Numbered from the stretch's first letter, positions 17,776-29,034 are shown. The stretch: 64,000 nucleotides of DNA from Flavobacterium poyangense (GCF_011751075.1 NZ_JAALLN010000001.1:781113-845112); one strand, 5' to 3'. Notes: generated by a model not told the origin, from the sequence alone. Numbers and translations are program-made.

Positions 17776-19221
17776 ATGGAAAAGATAATTGAAGAAAGCA
17801 AACAGGGCGAAAGTCTTGTTTTAGAAAATAAACCTGAGAATACTAAAAAACTTTTTATAGAGAGTTACGGTTGTGCGATGAATTTTTCGGACAGTGAAGT
17901 CGTAGCTTCCATTTTATCTGAAGGCGGATATAACACTACTTCTGTTTTAGAAGAGGCTGATTTGGTTTTAGTAAACACCTGCTCCATCAGAGACAAAGCA
18001 GAACAAACGATCCGCAAACGTCTGGAGAAATATAATGCTGTAAAACGTATTAATCCGAAAATGAAAGTAGGCGTTTTGGGCTGTATGGCGGAGCGTTTGA
18101 AAAGTCAGTTTCTGGAAGAAGAAAAAATAGTCGATCTTGTTGTTGGCCCGGATGCTTATAAAGATTTACCAAATCTATTATCTGAAGTTGAAGAAGGTCG
18201 TGACGCTATCAATGTCATTTTATCAAAAGAAGAAACGTACGGAGATATTTCACCCGTTCGTTTAATGAGCAACGGAATCACCGCTTTGGTTTCTATCACA
18301 CGTGGTTGCGATAATATGTGTACCTTTTGCGTAGTACCTTTTACTCGTGGACGCGAGCGCAGCCGTGAACCGCAAAGTATCATGAAAGAAATTCAGGATC
18401 TATGGAACAATGGTTTTAAAGAAATTACTCTTTTAGGACAAAACGTTGACAGTTACCTTTGGTACGGCGGCGGTTTGAAAAAGGATTTTGTAAATGCCTC
18501 TGAAATGCAAAAAGCAACAGCCGTAGATTTTGATCAATTGCTTGAAATGGTTGCTGTTGGTTTTCCTAAAATGCGTATTCGTTTTTCGACTTCAAATCCG
18601 CAGGATATGCACGAAAGCATTTTGCACGTTATCGCAAAATACCCGAATATCTGTAAACACATTCACTTACCGGTTCAATCGGGAAGTAACCGAATTTTAA
18701 AAGAAATGAATCGTCTGCACACACGTGAAGAATACATGACTTTGATTGATAAAATCAGAGCAATTGTTCCGAATGCGTCGATTTCACAAGATATGATTGC
18801 CGGTTTCCCAACAGAAACGGAGCAAGATCACGAGGATACGATGAGCTTAATGGAATATGTGAAATATAATTTTGGTTATATGTATTCGTATTCTGAACGT
18901 CCGGGAACTTTGGCCGGAAGAAAAATGAAAGATGATGTTCCGGAAGAAACCAAAGCACGAAGATTACAAGAAATTGTCGATTTACAACAAAAACATGCCT
19001 GGTTCCGTTCTGAAGAGTTTATTGGTCAAACGGTAGAGGTTTTAGTCGAGAAAGTTTCTAAAAAGTCTAAAGAAGAGTTCTCAGGTAGAAACTCACAAAG
19101 TATCACGGTGGTTTTTCCAAAAGAGAATTATAAAATTGGAGATTTTGTGAATGTAAAAATCACAAACTGCACCAGCGGAACTCTAAAAGGGGAAGCTGTA
19201 GGATTGAGCAGCATGAATTAA
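17776..19221 (+). CDS. miaB: tRNA-2-methylthio-N6-dimethylallyladenosine synthase MiaB
   Basis: Radical-SAM methylthiotransferase that modifies A37 of tRNAs reading UNN codons. The start is ATG 17776 (MEKIIEES), preferred to a GTG two codons upstream because of promoter distance. The N-terminal UPF0004 domain has its three cluster cysteines (GCAMN, NTCSIRD, LGCMAER). The radical-SAM CxxxCxxC motif is GCDNMCTFC, and a C-terminal TRAM domain follows. At about 481 residues it is of normal length. It precedes the sigma-54 activator on the same strand. Confidence 0.95.
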   Translation: MEKIIEESKQGESLVLENKPENTKKLFIESYGCAMNFSDSEVVASILSEGGYNTTSVLEEADLVLVNTCSIRDKAEQTIRKRLEKYNAVKRINPKMKVGVLGCMAERLKSQFLEEEKIVDLVVGPDAYKDLPNLLSEVEEGRDAINVILSKEETYGDISPVRLMSNGITALVSITRGCDNMCTFCVVPFTRGRERSREPQSIMKEIQDLWNNGFKEITLLGQNVDSYLWYGGGLKKDFVNASEMQKATAVDFDQLLEMVAVGFPKMRIRFSTSNPQDMHESILHVIAKYPNICKHIHLPVQSGSNRILKEMNRLHTREEYMTLIDKIRAIVPNASISQDMIAGFPTETEQDHEDTMSLMEYVKYNFGYMYSYSERPGTLAGRKMKDDVPEETKARRLQEIVDLQQKHAWFRSEEFIGQTVEVLVEKVSKKSKEEFSGRNSQSITVVFPKENYKIGDFVNVKITNCTSGTLKGEAVGLSSMN

Positions 19222-19222
19222 A

Positions 19223-19465
19223 AAAGTTTCAAGTTTCAAGTTTTCTCTGTAAATTGAGGCCTTACTATTGGGTACATAAAAAATTATCTCGAGTCTTAAA
19301 TTTCAAAATAGAAAATAAAAAAACATTTCAGATAAAAATTCATCAATCTCAATTACCCAAGAATACCTATAAAGTGATAAAAATATCGAATAAAAAAGAG
19401 TTTAAAAAGTTAAGTTTCTAAAGTACGTATAGTAAACCTGAAACAAATAAAAACTTGAAACAAAA
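19223..19465. repeat. GTTTCAAGTTTCA / CTTGAAAC inverted words
   Basis: Between miaB and the sigma-54 activator. A GTTTCAAGTTTCAAG word lies at 19225-19240 and its complement (CTTGAAAC) at about 19454-19461. A related pair occurs at 53705-53752 upstream of murD. The gap otherwise shows nothing clear. Confidence 0.55.
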
Positions 19466-19470
19466 AGCAA

Positions 19471-20730
19471 ATGGAGACCGTTCAAGCAATAAAACAACGT
19501 TTTGAAATTATTGGAAATGATCCAAAATTAAACCGCGCTATCGAAAAAGCAATTCAGGTTGCTCCTACCGATATATCAGTAATGGTAACGGGAGAAAGTG
19601 GTGTTGGTAAAGAAAATATTCCGAGGATTATCCATTCGCTTTCACACCGAAAGCATGGTAAATATATTGCCGTAAACTGCGGAGCTATTCCGGAAGGAAC
19701 AATTGACAGTGAACTTTTTGGACATGAAAAAGGTGCTTTTACAGGAGCAACCAGTACCCGTGAAGGCTATTTTGAAGTGGCTGACGGTGGAACAATTTTC
19801 CTCGATGAAGTAGGTGAATTACCCCTTACCACTCAGGTTAGGTTACTGCGTGTACTTGAAAACGGAGAATTTATAAAAGTAGGTTCTTCTCAGGTTCAAA
19901 AAACAAACGTGAGAATCGTTGCTGCAACAAATGTCAATTTATTTAATGCCATTGAAAAAGGAAAATTCCGCGAGGATTTGTACTATCGTCTGACAACTGT
20001 TGAAATTACTTTGCCGCCATTACGCGAAAGAAACGACGACATCCATTTGTTATTCAGAAAGTTTGTGGCCGATTTTGCACATAAATACAAAATGCCGCCT
20101 TTGAAACTGGATGATGATGCTGTTCAGCTTTTACAGAAATTCAGATGGAACGGGAACATTCGTCAGCTACGAAATGTAGCCGAACAAATTTCAGTTTTAG
20201 AGACCAATCGCGATATTTCCTTATCTACTTTACAATCTTATTTACCTGTGGAAGGGAGTAATTTGCCTTCCGTAATCAGCGATAAGAAAAAAGAAAGTGA
20301 TTTCAGTACCGAGAGAGACATTCTGTACAAAGTCCTTTTTGACATGAAGAGCGACCTAAATGACCTGAAAAAGCTGACTTTAGAATTAATGAAAAACGGC
20401 AGTTCAAAAGTTCAGGATATCAATCCCAATTTAATTCAGAAAATATACGGTTCACAGGAAAATGAGAGCGAAATAGATTTTGAAGAAGAACCAAGAACAG
20501 CGGTCATGACACCTGCAGCCCGCGAAGAGAATTACCGCATACAAGATGACAACAATTATCTCGATGCCGAAACAATTGAAGAAGAGGAAATCTTGCGTCT
20601 GGAACAAAAAGAAATCGAAATGATCAAAAAATCATTAGAGAAAAACAAAGGAAAACGCAAAGCGGCTGCTGATGAACTTGGCATCTCAGAACGAACTTTA
20701 TACCGAAAAATTAAACAATTCGATTTATAA
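19471..20730 (+). CDS. Sigma-54-dependent transcriptional activator (AAA+ and Fis HTH)
   Basis: A 419-residue bacterial enhancer-binding protein that remodels RNA polymerase with sigma-54 by ATP hydrolysis. Order of parts: AAA+ domain at about residues 12-240 with Walker A GESGVGKE, the sigma-54-contacting loop GAFTGA, Walker B GGTIFLDEVGEL and an arginine finger region; a Glu/Asp-rich linker; and a Fis-type helix-turn-helix at the end (KRKAAADELGISERTLYRKI). There is no receiver, GAF or PAS domain in front, so activity must be set by other means. It stands before lptE; its targets are unknown. Confidence 0.93.
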   Translation: METVQAIKQRFEIIGNDPKLNRAIEKAIQVAPTDISVMVTGESGVGKENIPRIIHSLSHRKHGKYIAVNCGAIPEGTIDSELFGHEKGAFTGATSTREGYFEVADGGTIFLDEVGELPLTTQVRLLRVLENGEFIKVGSSQVQKTNVRIVAATNVNLFNAIEKGKFREDLYYRLTTVEITLPPLRERNDDIHLLFRKFVADFAHKYKMPPLKLDDDAVQLLQKFRWNGNIRQLRNVAEQISVLETNRDISLSTLQSYLPVEGSNLPSVISDKKKESDFSTERDILYKVLFDMKSDLNDLKKLTLELMKNGSSKVQDINPNLIQKIYGSQENESEIDFEEEPRTAVMTPAAREENYRIQDDNNYLDAETIEEEEILRLEQKEIEMIKKSLEKNKGKRKAAADELGISERTLYRKIKQFDL

Positions 20731-20760
20731 CAACAATAAATTCCAAAAAAAGAAAATCCC

Positions 20761-20864
20761 AAATTCCAAGTTTGGGGAGTTCGTTTTAAAAAACAAATTC
20801 CAAATTTCAAATTAGTATATTTGAAAAAATTTGGAATTTGGAATTTCAAAAAATTGGAATTTTT
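20761..20864. repeat. AAATTCCAAATT inverted repeat before lptE
   Basis: The words CAAATTCCAAATTTCAAATT (20793-20812) and TTTGGAATTTGGAATTTCAA (about 20830-20849) are near-complementary and can pair. A cleaner member of the same family lies at 63412-63468. Confidence 0.7.
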
Positions 20865-20875
20865 CAACTATTATT

Positions 20876-21379
20876 ATGAAAAAAATATATTCTTTATTTG
20901 CCTTTATCAGCCTCTTTCTATTAAGTGGTTGTAGTGTTTACAACTTTACAGGAACAGGAAAAATTGATGCAGAAACTTTTCAGGTTAACTTTTTCCAGAA
21001 TAATGCAGCTCTGATTGAACCGGGAATCGACAGGGATTTTACTTTGACTTTGCAGGATTTAATTCAAAACCAAACCAATCTAAACTTAGTCAGCACCGGT
21101 GGGGATTTGGTTTATGAAGGAGAAATTGTAGACTACAGAATAACTCCAATGACGGCTACCGCTGACCAACAGGCAGCTCAGAACCGTTTAACGATTCGTA
21201 TTAATGTTCGATTCACTAACAAAAAGAAGGAAGCGGATGATTTTGAAAGAACATTTGAATTCTACAAAGACTATGCAGGAGATCAACAATTAATAGGTTC
21301 TGCTTTAAATTCTGCCATAAAAGAGATTTACGAGAGAATTACTCAGGATATTTTTAATGAGTCATTGGCCAAATGGTAA
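20876..21379 (+). CDS. lptE: LptE, LPS-assembly lipoprotein
   Basis: A 167-residue lipoprotein. The start at ATG 20876 gives a clean signal peptide MKKIYSLFAFISLFLLSGC with the lipidated Cys at 19; an upstream in-frame Met lies in a repeat. The body (VYNFTGTGKID, GDLVYEGEIVDYRI) fits the Bacteroidota LptE family, which plugs the LptD barrel and helps place LPS in the outer leaflet. The next gene is 55 bases downstream, and the cluster with secG suggests a shared envelope role. Confidence 0.82.
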   Translation: MKKIYSLFAFISLFLLSGCSVYNFTGTGKIDAETFQVNFFQNNAALIEPGIDRDFTLTLQDLIQNQTNLNLVSTGGDLVYEGEIVDYRITPMTATADQQAAQNRLTIRINVRFTNKKKEADDFERTFEFYKDYAGDQQLIGSALNSAIKEIYERITQDIFNESLAKW

Positions 21380-21434
21380 TTTGTTAATCATCGAATCAAC
21401 ACAAAACTAAAGGATTAAACCAAAGCATAAAACA

Positions 21435-23021
21435 ATGAATGTAACTGATTATACATACCTAATAAATAAACCCGATGCTATTACCGAAAAGCAAACGGAA
21501 GGATTAGGCAATGTTCTGAATGAATTTCCGTATTTTCAAAGTGCAAGAGCATTACGATTAAAAGGACTTTACAACCAGAATAGCTTTAAGTATAATTATG
21601 CTTTGAAAGTTACCGCAGCTCACACTACAGATCGCTCTGTACTGTTTGACTTTATCACTTCTGAGACTTTTGTCTCCATTCAAAATGACTATTACGATCA
21701 GAAACTACTGGACCTTTTGGACATTACTGTTTTTGAAAGTGAAATTGTTTTACCGGAAATCCAAAAAGTTCCCGAGATTAGAATCGATCCGATCGAACAA
21801 TCTATACTAACTTCTATCAAACAAGCCACAACTGTTGTTTTTGAAGAGTCTATAAAAACAGAAGAAAAACCTGTTGCTCCTGTTATTATTCCGATAAAAA
21901 TAGAACCTGAGGTCGTTTTTGAAGAAGTCATAAAAGCCAAGGAACAACCTGCCGACATTGTTACTGAACAACAACCTGTTGTTCTGCCTGCAAAAGAAGA
22001 AACAGAAGTTGTTTTTGAAGAATTAATCAAAACAGAAGAGCCTGTAACCGGCACTCCAATTGAACAAGCTTCTTCAACTTATATAAAGGAAGAAACCGAA
22101 GTTGTTTCGAAAGAACCAACAAAAGCCGAAGAACAAACCGTTGCTCCTATCACAGAACAACCTATTATTGTTCCTATAAAAGAAGAGGCAATTACTGCTT
22201 TTGAAAAACCAATACAAACAGTTGAGCAACCTGCTTTAACTTCTACACAAGAAGAAACACCAATTGTTGCTGAAAAAACAGTAACAACTCCTGACGTTCA
22301 CATTGATCCTATTGAAGAATCAACTTTTACTTCTTTAAAAGAAGCTACATCGGTTGCTTTTGAAGAGGCAGCAATTACGACAGAGCCAAAAGAAACTGAC
22401 ACTCAGGACAACTTAAAAATTGCAGAAGAAAATCTGGAAATCGGAAAACCGCTGGATTTTTCTGTTAGTGAAAAACACTCGTTTCAGGAATGGTTACAAT
22501 TGTCCAGAACAGAACCTATTGACCGAACGAATGAAGGCCCGCAAGAAAACACGGTAGCTGTAAACGAAGTTGAGAAGACTCCTGAACCTGTTATTGAAGC
22601 CATTGCTCCAATCGAGCTAACGAATGAAGCTCCGCAAGAAAATACGGAAGCTGTAATCGAAGTCGAGAAGACTCCTGAACCCGTTATGGAAGCCGTTGCT
22701 CCAATCGACGAAACAGAAGCAATAGAGGACGAAAAAAAGAAAAAAGCGGAACTAATTGATAAATTCATCGAAACAAATCCGAAAATCACACCGGTTAAGT
22801 CAGTCGCAGCAACTACCACAACTCAATTTGACATCAATAAAGAAGAGAATCCGTACTTGATGACAGAGACTTTAGCCAGAGTATATTTAGAACAAAAGAA
22901 ATATACAAAAGCAATCCAGGCATATGAAATATTAATTTTGAAATATCCAGAAAAAATTAGTTTCTTTGCAGACCGCATATCGGATATAAAGATTTTACAA
23001 CAAAATAACAATAACAATTAA
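21435..23021 (+). CDS. Conserved protein with Glu-rich repeats and C-terminal TPR
   Basis: A 528-residue protein with no signal peptide. The first 110 residues (INKPDAITEKQTEGL, EFPYFQSARALRLKGLY) resemble a Bacteroidota family usually found between lptE and secG. The middle, about 120-400, is a low-complexity Glu/Val/Pro/Thr segment made of imperfect repeats, including an IDPIE-x-TS unit used twice and a 31-residue unit twice in tandem (PIDRTNEGPQ and PIELTNEAPQ). The end has a TPR-like pair of helices (ETLARVYLEQKKYTKAIQAY). Function unknown; perhaps a scaffold. It is followed 3 bases later by secG, so cotranscription is likely. Confidence 0.75.
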   Translation: MNVTDYTYLINKPDAITEKQTEGLGNVLNEFPYFQSARALRLKGLYNQNSFKYNYALKVTAAHTTDRSVLFDFITSETFVSIQNDYYDQKLLDLLDITVFESEIVLPEIQKVPEIRIDPIEQSILTSIKQATTVVFEESIKTEEKPVAPVIIPIKIEPEVVFEEVIKAKEQPADIVTEQQPVVLPAKEETEVVFEELIKTEEPVTGTPIEQASSTYIKEETEVVSKEPTKAEEQTVAPITEQPIIVPIKEEAITAFEKPIQTVEQPALTSTQEETPIVAEKTVTTPDVHIDPIEESTFTSLKEATSVAFEEAAITTEPKETDTQDNLKIAEENLEIGKPLDFSVSEKHSFQEWLQLSRTEPIDRTNEGPQENTVAVNEVEKTPEPVIEAIAPIELTNEAPQENTEAVIEVEKTPEPVMEAVAPIDETEAIEDEKKKKAELIDKFIETNPKITPVKSVAATTTTQFDINKEENPYLMTETLARVYLEQKKYTKAIQAYEILILKYPEKISFFADRISDIKILQQNNNNN

Positions 23022-23024
23022 ACA

Positions 23025-23366
23025 ATGAGCACATTTTCAATTTTTTTAGTTTTAATCACAATAGTTTGCTTTCTATTGATCGTAGTAATTATGGTACAGA
23101 ACCCTAAAGGAGGCGGATTGTCTTCTACAATTAGCGGAACTCAAATGCTAGGTGGAGTACAAAAAACAACAGACTTTTTAGATAAAAGTACCTGGACGTT
23201 AGCTACTATTTTGATCGCTTTAATCTTACTTTCAAGCTTAAGCTTTACAGGATCATTAAGTGATACTGACTCTAAACTTATCGAAAAAACCGAAGCTCCG
23301 GCTGCTAAAACACCAGCTGCTCCGGCTCAACAAACTCCTGCTCCGGCAGCTCCTGCAACAAAATAA
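23025..23366 (+). CDS. secG: SecG, preprotein translocase subunit
   Basis: A 113-residue inner-membrane protein with two hydrophobic helices (about 3-25 and 54-75) and the conserved QNPKGGGLSSTISG between them, diagnostic of SecG. It helps SecYE/SecA export. The tail after residue 90 is an Ala/Pro/Thr stretch, a common but variable feature. A strong terminator follows. Confidence 0.93.
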   Translation: MSTFSIFLVLITIVCFLLIVVIMVQNPKGGGLSSTISGTQMLGGVQKTTDFLDKSTWTLATILIALILLSSLSFTGSLSDTDSKLIEKTEAPAAKTPAAPAQQTPAPAAPATK

Positions 23367-23386
23367 TAATTTTGATATAAAATTGA

Positions 23387-23418
23387 AATGCCAGCCTGTC
23401 AAAGCTGGCATTTTTTTT
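23387..23418 (+). terminator. Intrinsic terminator after secG
   Basis: Arms AATGCCAGC (23387-23395) and GCTGGCATT (23404-23412) with an 8-base loop and a run of eight T. A classic rho-independent form. Confidence 0.85.
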
Positions 23419-23506
23419 AGGAAATAATGGCAGTTTTTTAAGCATGGCATAATTTCTGAAAGTTTCTGAACATTAAAAAAGTATAACCTAAAATATAAAT
23501 AAAATT

Positions 23507-23782
23507 ATGGCTTTAAATATTAAACCGCTTTCTGACCGCGTACTTATCGAGCCTGTTGCAGCTGAAACTAAAACTGCTTCAGGAATCTTTATTCCAGATA
23601 CTGCCAAAGAGAAACCTCAAAAAGGGACTGTAGTTGCAGTTGGAAACGGATCTAAAGATCACACTATGACTGTAAAAGTGGGTGACACTGTTCTTTATGG
23701 TAAATATGCCGGAACAGAATTAAAACTGGAAGGCACCGATTATTTAATCATGCGTGAAGATGATATTCTTGCGATAATCTAA
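23507..23782 (+). CDS. groES: GroES co-chaperonin
   Basis: A 91-residue lid of the GroEL chamber. It has the usual start ([13 protein letters not shown]), the mobile loop region ([12 protein letters not shown]) and the end ([14 protein letters not shown]). The gene is directly upstream of groEL. No CIRCE operator was seen in the 88-base leader, so regulation is by another mechanism, for example sigma factor or other repressor. Confidence 0.97.
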   Translation: MALNIKPLSDRVLIEPVAAETKTASGIFIPDTAKEKPQKGTVVAVGNGSKDHTMTVKVGDTVLYGKYAGTELKLEGTDYLIMREDDILAII

Positions 23783-23852
23783 AAATAATTAAGTATTAAG
23801 TTATGTGTATTAAGAATTAAGACCCAATAACTTGAAACTAATCAAACTTTAA

Positions 23853-25496
<1,644 letters not shown>

Positions 25497-25517
25497 TCAT
25501 TCTTAACTTCTTACGCT

Positions 25518-25559
25518 ATAAAACGCCAGATAGAAATTTTCTATTTGGCGTTTTTTTTT
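25518..25559 (+). terminator. Intrinsic terminator after groEL
   Basis: A hairpin with AAACGCCAGATAGAA pairing TTCTATTTGGCGTTT (one G-T pair) and a following run of T. Confidence 0.85.
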
Positions 25560-25933
25560 GCCACAGATTTCACTGATTTAAAAGATTTTTTTGCCGCAAC
25601 TCGAGCGATAACGAACAGGCGAAGCAATTGCGCGAATTACCACGAATTATTCTCTTTTAACTGAGAAATAATCATTTTAATTCTTTTAACCTGTGGCAAA
25701 ATAAAAATGCTGCCACAGATTTTACTGATTTAAAAAAATTCTTTGCCATGACTCGAGCGATAGCGAACAGGCGAAGCAATTGCTCGATTTATCACGAATT
25801 ATTTTCTGATTATTACCCGGACGCGGTTAATTGAAATTTTTATAATTCTTGAGAAGTTTTCCTTAGTTTAACATTGTGTTTTTCCTTTAAAAACTCTTTA
25901 TTGATACCTTTGTAATGCTATAAAATTTACAAA
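25560..25933. repeat. Two tandem GCCACAGATT / CTCGAGCGATA composite repeats
   Basis: The gap between groEL and the next gene holds two consecutive composite units. Each begins GCCACAGATTT..ACTGATTTAAA (about 25560 and 25713), continues with the 32-base core ACTCGAGCGATAGCGAACAG (25599-25630 and 25751-25782) and ends in a CACGAATTAT word. A TACCTTTG -7-like element at 25905-25912 precedes the phosphodiesterase gene; no TTG lies at a good -33 distance. Confidence 0.75.
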
Positions 25934-27136
25934 ATGAGAAAATTCACCGCCTACGTTTTATCTTTTACATGCTTACTTCTCACCTCTTTTTTACATTCAC
26001 AGTCCAATAAGGACAATTATGTAGTATTGGTTTCTATGGACGGATTTCGTTGGGATTATGCCGAGCGGTATAAACTTCCGAATCTTGAAAAAATAGCACA
26101 ACAAGGTGTTCATGCCAAATCAATGCGCCCCTCCTATCCCAGCAAAACTTTCCCTAATCACTATGCTATTGTTACGGGACTTTATCCCGATCATCACGGC
26201 ATCATAAATAATGCTTTTTACGACAATACATTAAAAGAATCTTTTTCATTAGCAACAGCAGCAAAAAATGATTCTCGTTTTTATGGTGGCAACCCTATTT
26301 GGAATGTTGCCGAGCAGCAAGGGGTAAAAGCAGCTTCGTTTTTCTGGCCAGGATCCGATACAGATCAGAAAAGACCCGGTATTTATAAAAAGTACGATGC
26401 TAAAATCCCTTATGAAACCCGAATTGACACTGTACTAAAATGGCTGCAACTTCCGGAACAGCAACGCCCGCATCTCATTACTTTATATTTTGACGAACCT
26501 GATCATACAGGTCATAACTTTGGCCCCTCTTCTCCCGAAATTGAAAAGACAGTTCGAAGAATGGATGCTGTTATGGGACAATTGTCCACAAAGCTCGATC
26601 AATTACCAATTGGAAAACAAATTAACCTGATTATTGTCTCAGACCACGGAATGGCAAAAATCAGTGACGATAAAAAAGTAGTTCTTTTAGATTATCTCAA
26701 ACCCGAATGGTTAGGCTACAAAGAGGTCATTAACCCGATTATGAGCTTACAGGCAAAACCGGGTTGCGCGGATTCTATTGCCCGTGCCTTAAAAAAAGTT
26801 CCCCATATTAAATTCTGGAAACCGGCCGATATCCCTAAAAGACTTCATTTTGGAACCAATCCAAGAGTGTTGGATTTTGTCATCGAGGCTAAAAAAGGAT
26901 ATAGTCTGGCAAAAAATAAAACACAAACTACTAATGGCGGAACACATGGTTACGATAACAGAAATAAAGACATGCAAGCCATCTTTTATGCAAAAGGCCC
27001 CGCTTTTAAAGTTGATAAAACAGTCGGATCGTTTCAGAACATTTCTGTTTATCCTTTAATTGCACATCTATTAAATTTAAAAATCGATGAAGTAGACGGG
27101 AAATTTAGCGAAGTAAAAAACATGCTGAAAAAATAA
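25934..27136 (+). CDS. Secreted nucleotide pyrophosphatase/phosphodiesterase-like enzyme
   Basis: A 400-residue alkaline-phosphatase superfamily enzyme with a signal peptide (cleaved near residue 23, LHSQS). The two-zinc site can be read: Asp36 (SMDGFR), the nucleophile Thr72 (PSKTFPNH), Asp190 and His194 (EPDHTGH), Asp237-His238 (SDHGM) and His338 (GGTHGYDN). This layout is that of the NPP (ectonucleotide pyrophosphatase/phosphodiesterase) group. The likely job is hydrolysis of nucleotides or other phosphodiesters in the periplasm; the exact substrate is open. No type 9 C-terminal signal domain is seen. Confidence 0.88.
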   Translation: MRKFTAYVLSFTCLLLTSFLHSQSNKDNYVVLVSMDGFRWDYAERYKLPNLEKIAQQGVHAKSMRPSYPSKTFPNHYAIVTGLYPDHHGIINNAFYDNTLKESFSLATAAKNDSRFYGGNPIWNVAEQQGVKAASFFWPGSDTDQKRPGIYKKYDAKIPYETRIDTVLKWLQLPEQQRPHLITLYFDEPDHTGHNFGPSSPEIEKTVRRMDAVMGQLSTKLDQLPIGKQINLIIVSDHGMAKISDDKKVVLLDYLKPEWLGYKEVINPIMSLQAKPGCADSIARALKKVPHIKFWKPADIPKRLHFGTNPRVLDFVIEAKKGYSLAKNKTQTTNGGTHGYDNRNKDMQAIFYAKGPAFKVDKTVGSFQNISVYPLIAHLLNLKIDEVDGKFSEVKNMLKK

Positions 27137-27213
27137 GCCACGAATTGCACGAATTTACACGAATGTATAATTTTGGGCCGCAATAATTTGTGTTAATTCG
27201 TGCAATTTGTGAC
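27137..27213. repeat. CACGAATT hairpin between convergent genes
   Basis: The left word GCCACGAATTGCACGAATTT (from 27137) and the right word AATTCGTGCAATTTGTGAC (about 27194-27212) are near-complementary. It fills the gap between two genes that converge, where it could act as a terminator for both. Confidence 0.7.
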
Positions 27214-27231
27214 AACTTTTTTAAAACCCAA

Positions 27232-28761
27232 TTAACTCACTACCTTATAAGTTGGATCTTCGATTACATTTACTTTGATAACGGCATCTGCGTTTTTAAG
27301 TATTATTCTGCAGTCCTCACTTAAATGTTCTAACTGAATCACTTTACCTAATTCGCTGTATTTTCTAGTTAGATTATTTACTGCTTCAATCGCTGACATA
27401 TCTGCAATACGGCTTTCTTTAAAGTCAACAATCACCTTATCGGGATCATTTTGTATATCGAACTTTTCCATAAAAAGCTTTGTAGAACCAAAAAATAAAG
27501 GACCGTAGATTTCATAATGTTTCACTCCTTCAGCGTCAATAAAATGTCTCACACGGATTCTTTTTGCACTTTCCCAGGCAAAAACCAAGGCCGAAACAAT
27601 CACCCCAATCAATACCGCCAAGGCCAGATTGTGCAATAAAATAGTAATTACGGCGACCAGAATTCCAACAAAAATATCGTGTTTTGGCATCTTGTTTATA
27701 ATCCTCAAACTGGACCATTCAAATGTTGTAATCGCCACCATCATCATAACCCCAACTAAGGCAGCCATTGGCAATTTTCCGATTATCGGAGCTCCAAAAA
27801 GAATGATTACTAAAATGGTTATCGCCGCAATGATTCCCGAAAGTCTGGCTCTGGAACCCGCCGAAAGATTTACCAAAGTCTGAGCAATCATGGGGCATCC
27901 TCCCATTCCGAAAAAGAAACCATTTAGAATATTAGAGCTTCCCTGTGCAATACATTCTCTATTGCTGTTACCACGTGTTCCGGTAATTTCGTCTACTAAA
28001 TTAAGTGTTAACAAACCTTCTGTTAAACCCACCGCTGCAACGATTACTGAATAGGGAAATATCACTTTAAAAGTTTCAAAAGATAATGGAATAACCGGGA
28101 TATGAAATGGCGGGAACCCTCCTTGAACAGAAGCAATATCCTGAACGGTTTTAGTTTCAATATTAAAAACTAAAACAAGGACAAAAACTACCAGTATTGC
28201 GATCAAAGAGGCCGGAACTGCTTTTGTAATTTTAGAAAACAGCAATACAATACCAACTGTAAGTGCCGTCAATCCTAACATAACATACAGAGAAGTTCCC
28301 TGAAGCCAGGTTACTTGTCCGTTTACAACCGTTTTAAATTGCTCTAACTGCGACATAAAAATAACTACCGCAAGACCATTTACAAAACCGAACATCACGG
28401 GCTGTGGAACCAGTCTGATAAATTTCCCGAATTTAAAAAGTCCAATACAAATTTGCACCACTCCCCCTAAGGCTACGGCTGCAAAAACATATTCTATCCC
28501 ATGTGATTTCATCAAAGCGATCAAAACAATCACCGTAGCTCCTGCTCCGCCCGAAATCATTCCGGGTCTGCCACCAAAAACGGCTGTCACCAAACCTGCT
28601 ATAAAAGCGGCATACAATCCGGCCAAAGGAGGAAATCCGGCAAGAATTGCAAAGGATAATGATTCTGGAATCATCGTCATCGCCACCGTTAAACCTGCTA
28701 AAATTTCGTTTTTATAATTAACCTTTTGCGAAAAGTCAAAGAGGGAGTGTTCTTTTTTCAT
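27232..28761 (-). CDS. SulP family anion transporter with STAS domain
   Basis: A 509-residue inner-membrane transporter. It has about a dozen hydrophobic helices with the SulP start (EILAGLTVAMTMIPESLSFAILAG, here residues 19-42; AGLYAAF follows), then a C-terminal cytoplasmic STAS domain from about residue 410 (VIVDFKESRIADMSAIEAV). SulP proteins move sulfate, bicarbonate or dicarboxylates; the substrate cannot be told. No carbonic anhydrase or sulfate-assimilation gene is next to it. It starts at 28761 with MKKEHSLFDF. Confidence 0.9.
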   Translation of the reverse strand: MKKEHSLFDFSQKVNYKNEILAGLTVAMTMIPESLSFAILAGFPPLAGLYAAFIAGLVTAVFGGRPGMISGGAGATVIVLIALMKSHGIEYVFAAVALGGVVQICIGLFKFGKFIRLVPQPVMFGFVNGLAVVIFMSQLEQFKTVVNGQVTWLQGTSLYVMLGLTALTVGIVLLFSKITKAVPASLIAILVVFVLVLVFNIETKTVQDIASVQGGFPPFHIPVIPLSFETFKVIFPYSVIVAAVGLTEGLLTLNLVDEITGTRGNSNRECIAQGSSNILNGFFFGMGGCPMIAQTLVNLSAGSRARLSGIIAAITILVIILFGAPIIGKLPMAALVGVMMMVAITTFEWSSLRIINKMPKHDIFVGILVAVITILLHNLALAVLIGVIVSALVFAWESAKRIRVRHFIDAEGVKHYEIYGPLFFGSTKLFMEKFDIQNDPDKVIVDFKESRIADMSAIEAVNNLTRKYSELGKVIQLEHLSEDCRIILKNADAVIKVNVIEDPTYKVVS

Positions 28762-29034
28762 AAGAGCACAAATTTAAAAAATTATGCACAGAAAAAGCAG
28801 AAACTCTTTCACAACAGAAAAGAGCCTCAAAAATTCACACTTAAGTCTGTCAGCCCTTTTTTAATTGAAAGCACAAACCTTAATAAGATCGTTCTTTTAG
28901 ATGTTTAGATTTTTTTTCGAAGAAATAAAGTTGCGTTTTATCACCCTTTTCAAACTTAAAAATAATCCCCTTAATCCATTTAATCTGTGACAAAAAGCAG
29001 TCGCGGATTTCACTCAACAATCGAGTTCAACTAC

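Noticed and set aside
23419..23506. CIRCE heat-shock operator before groES
   Set aside because: No TTAGCACTC-N9-GAGTGCTAA match was found; the leader has only AT-rich sequence and a weak hairpin.
25560..25933. An insertion sequence in the repeat-rich gap after groEL
   Set aside because: No transposase frame or remnant is present; only short composite repeats.
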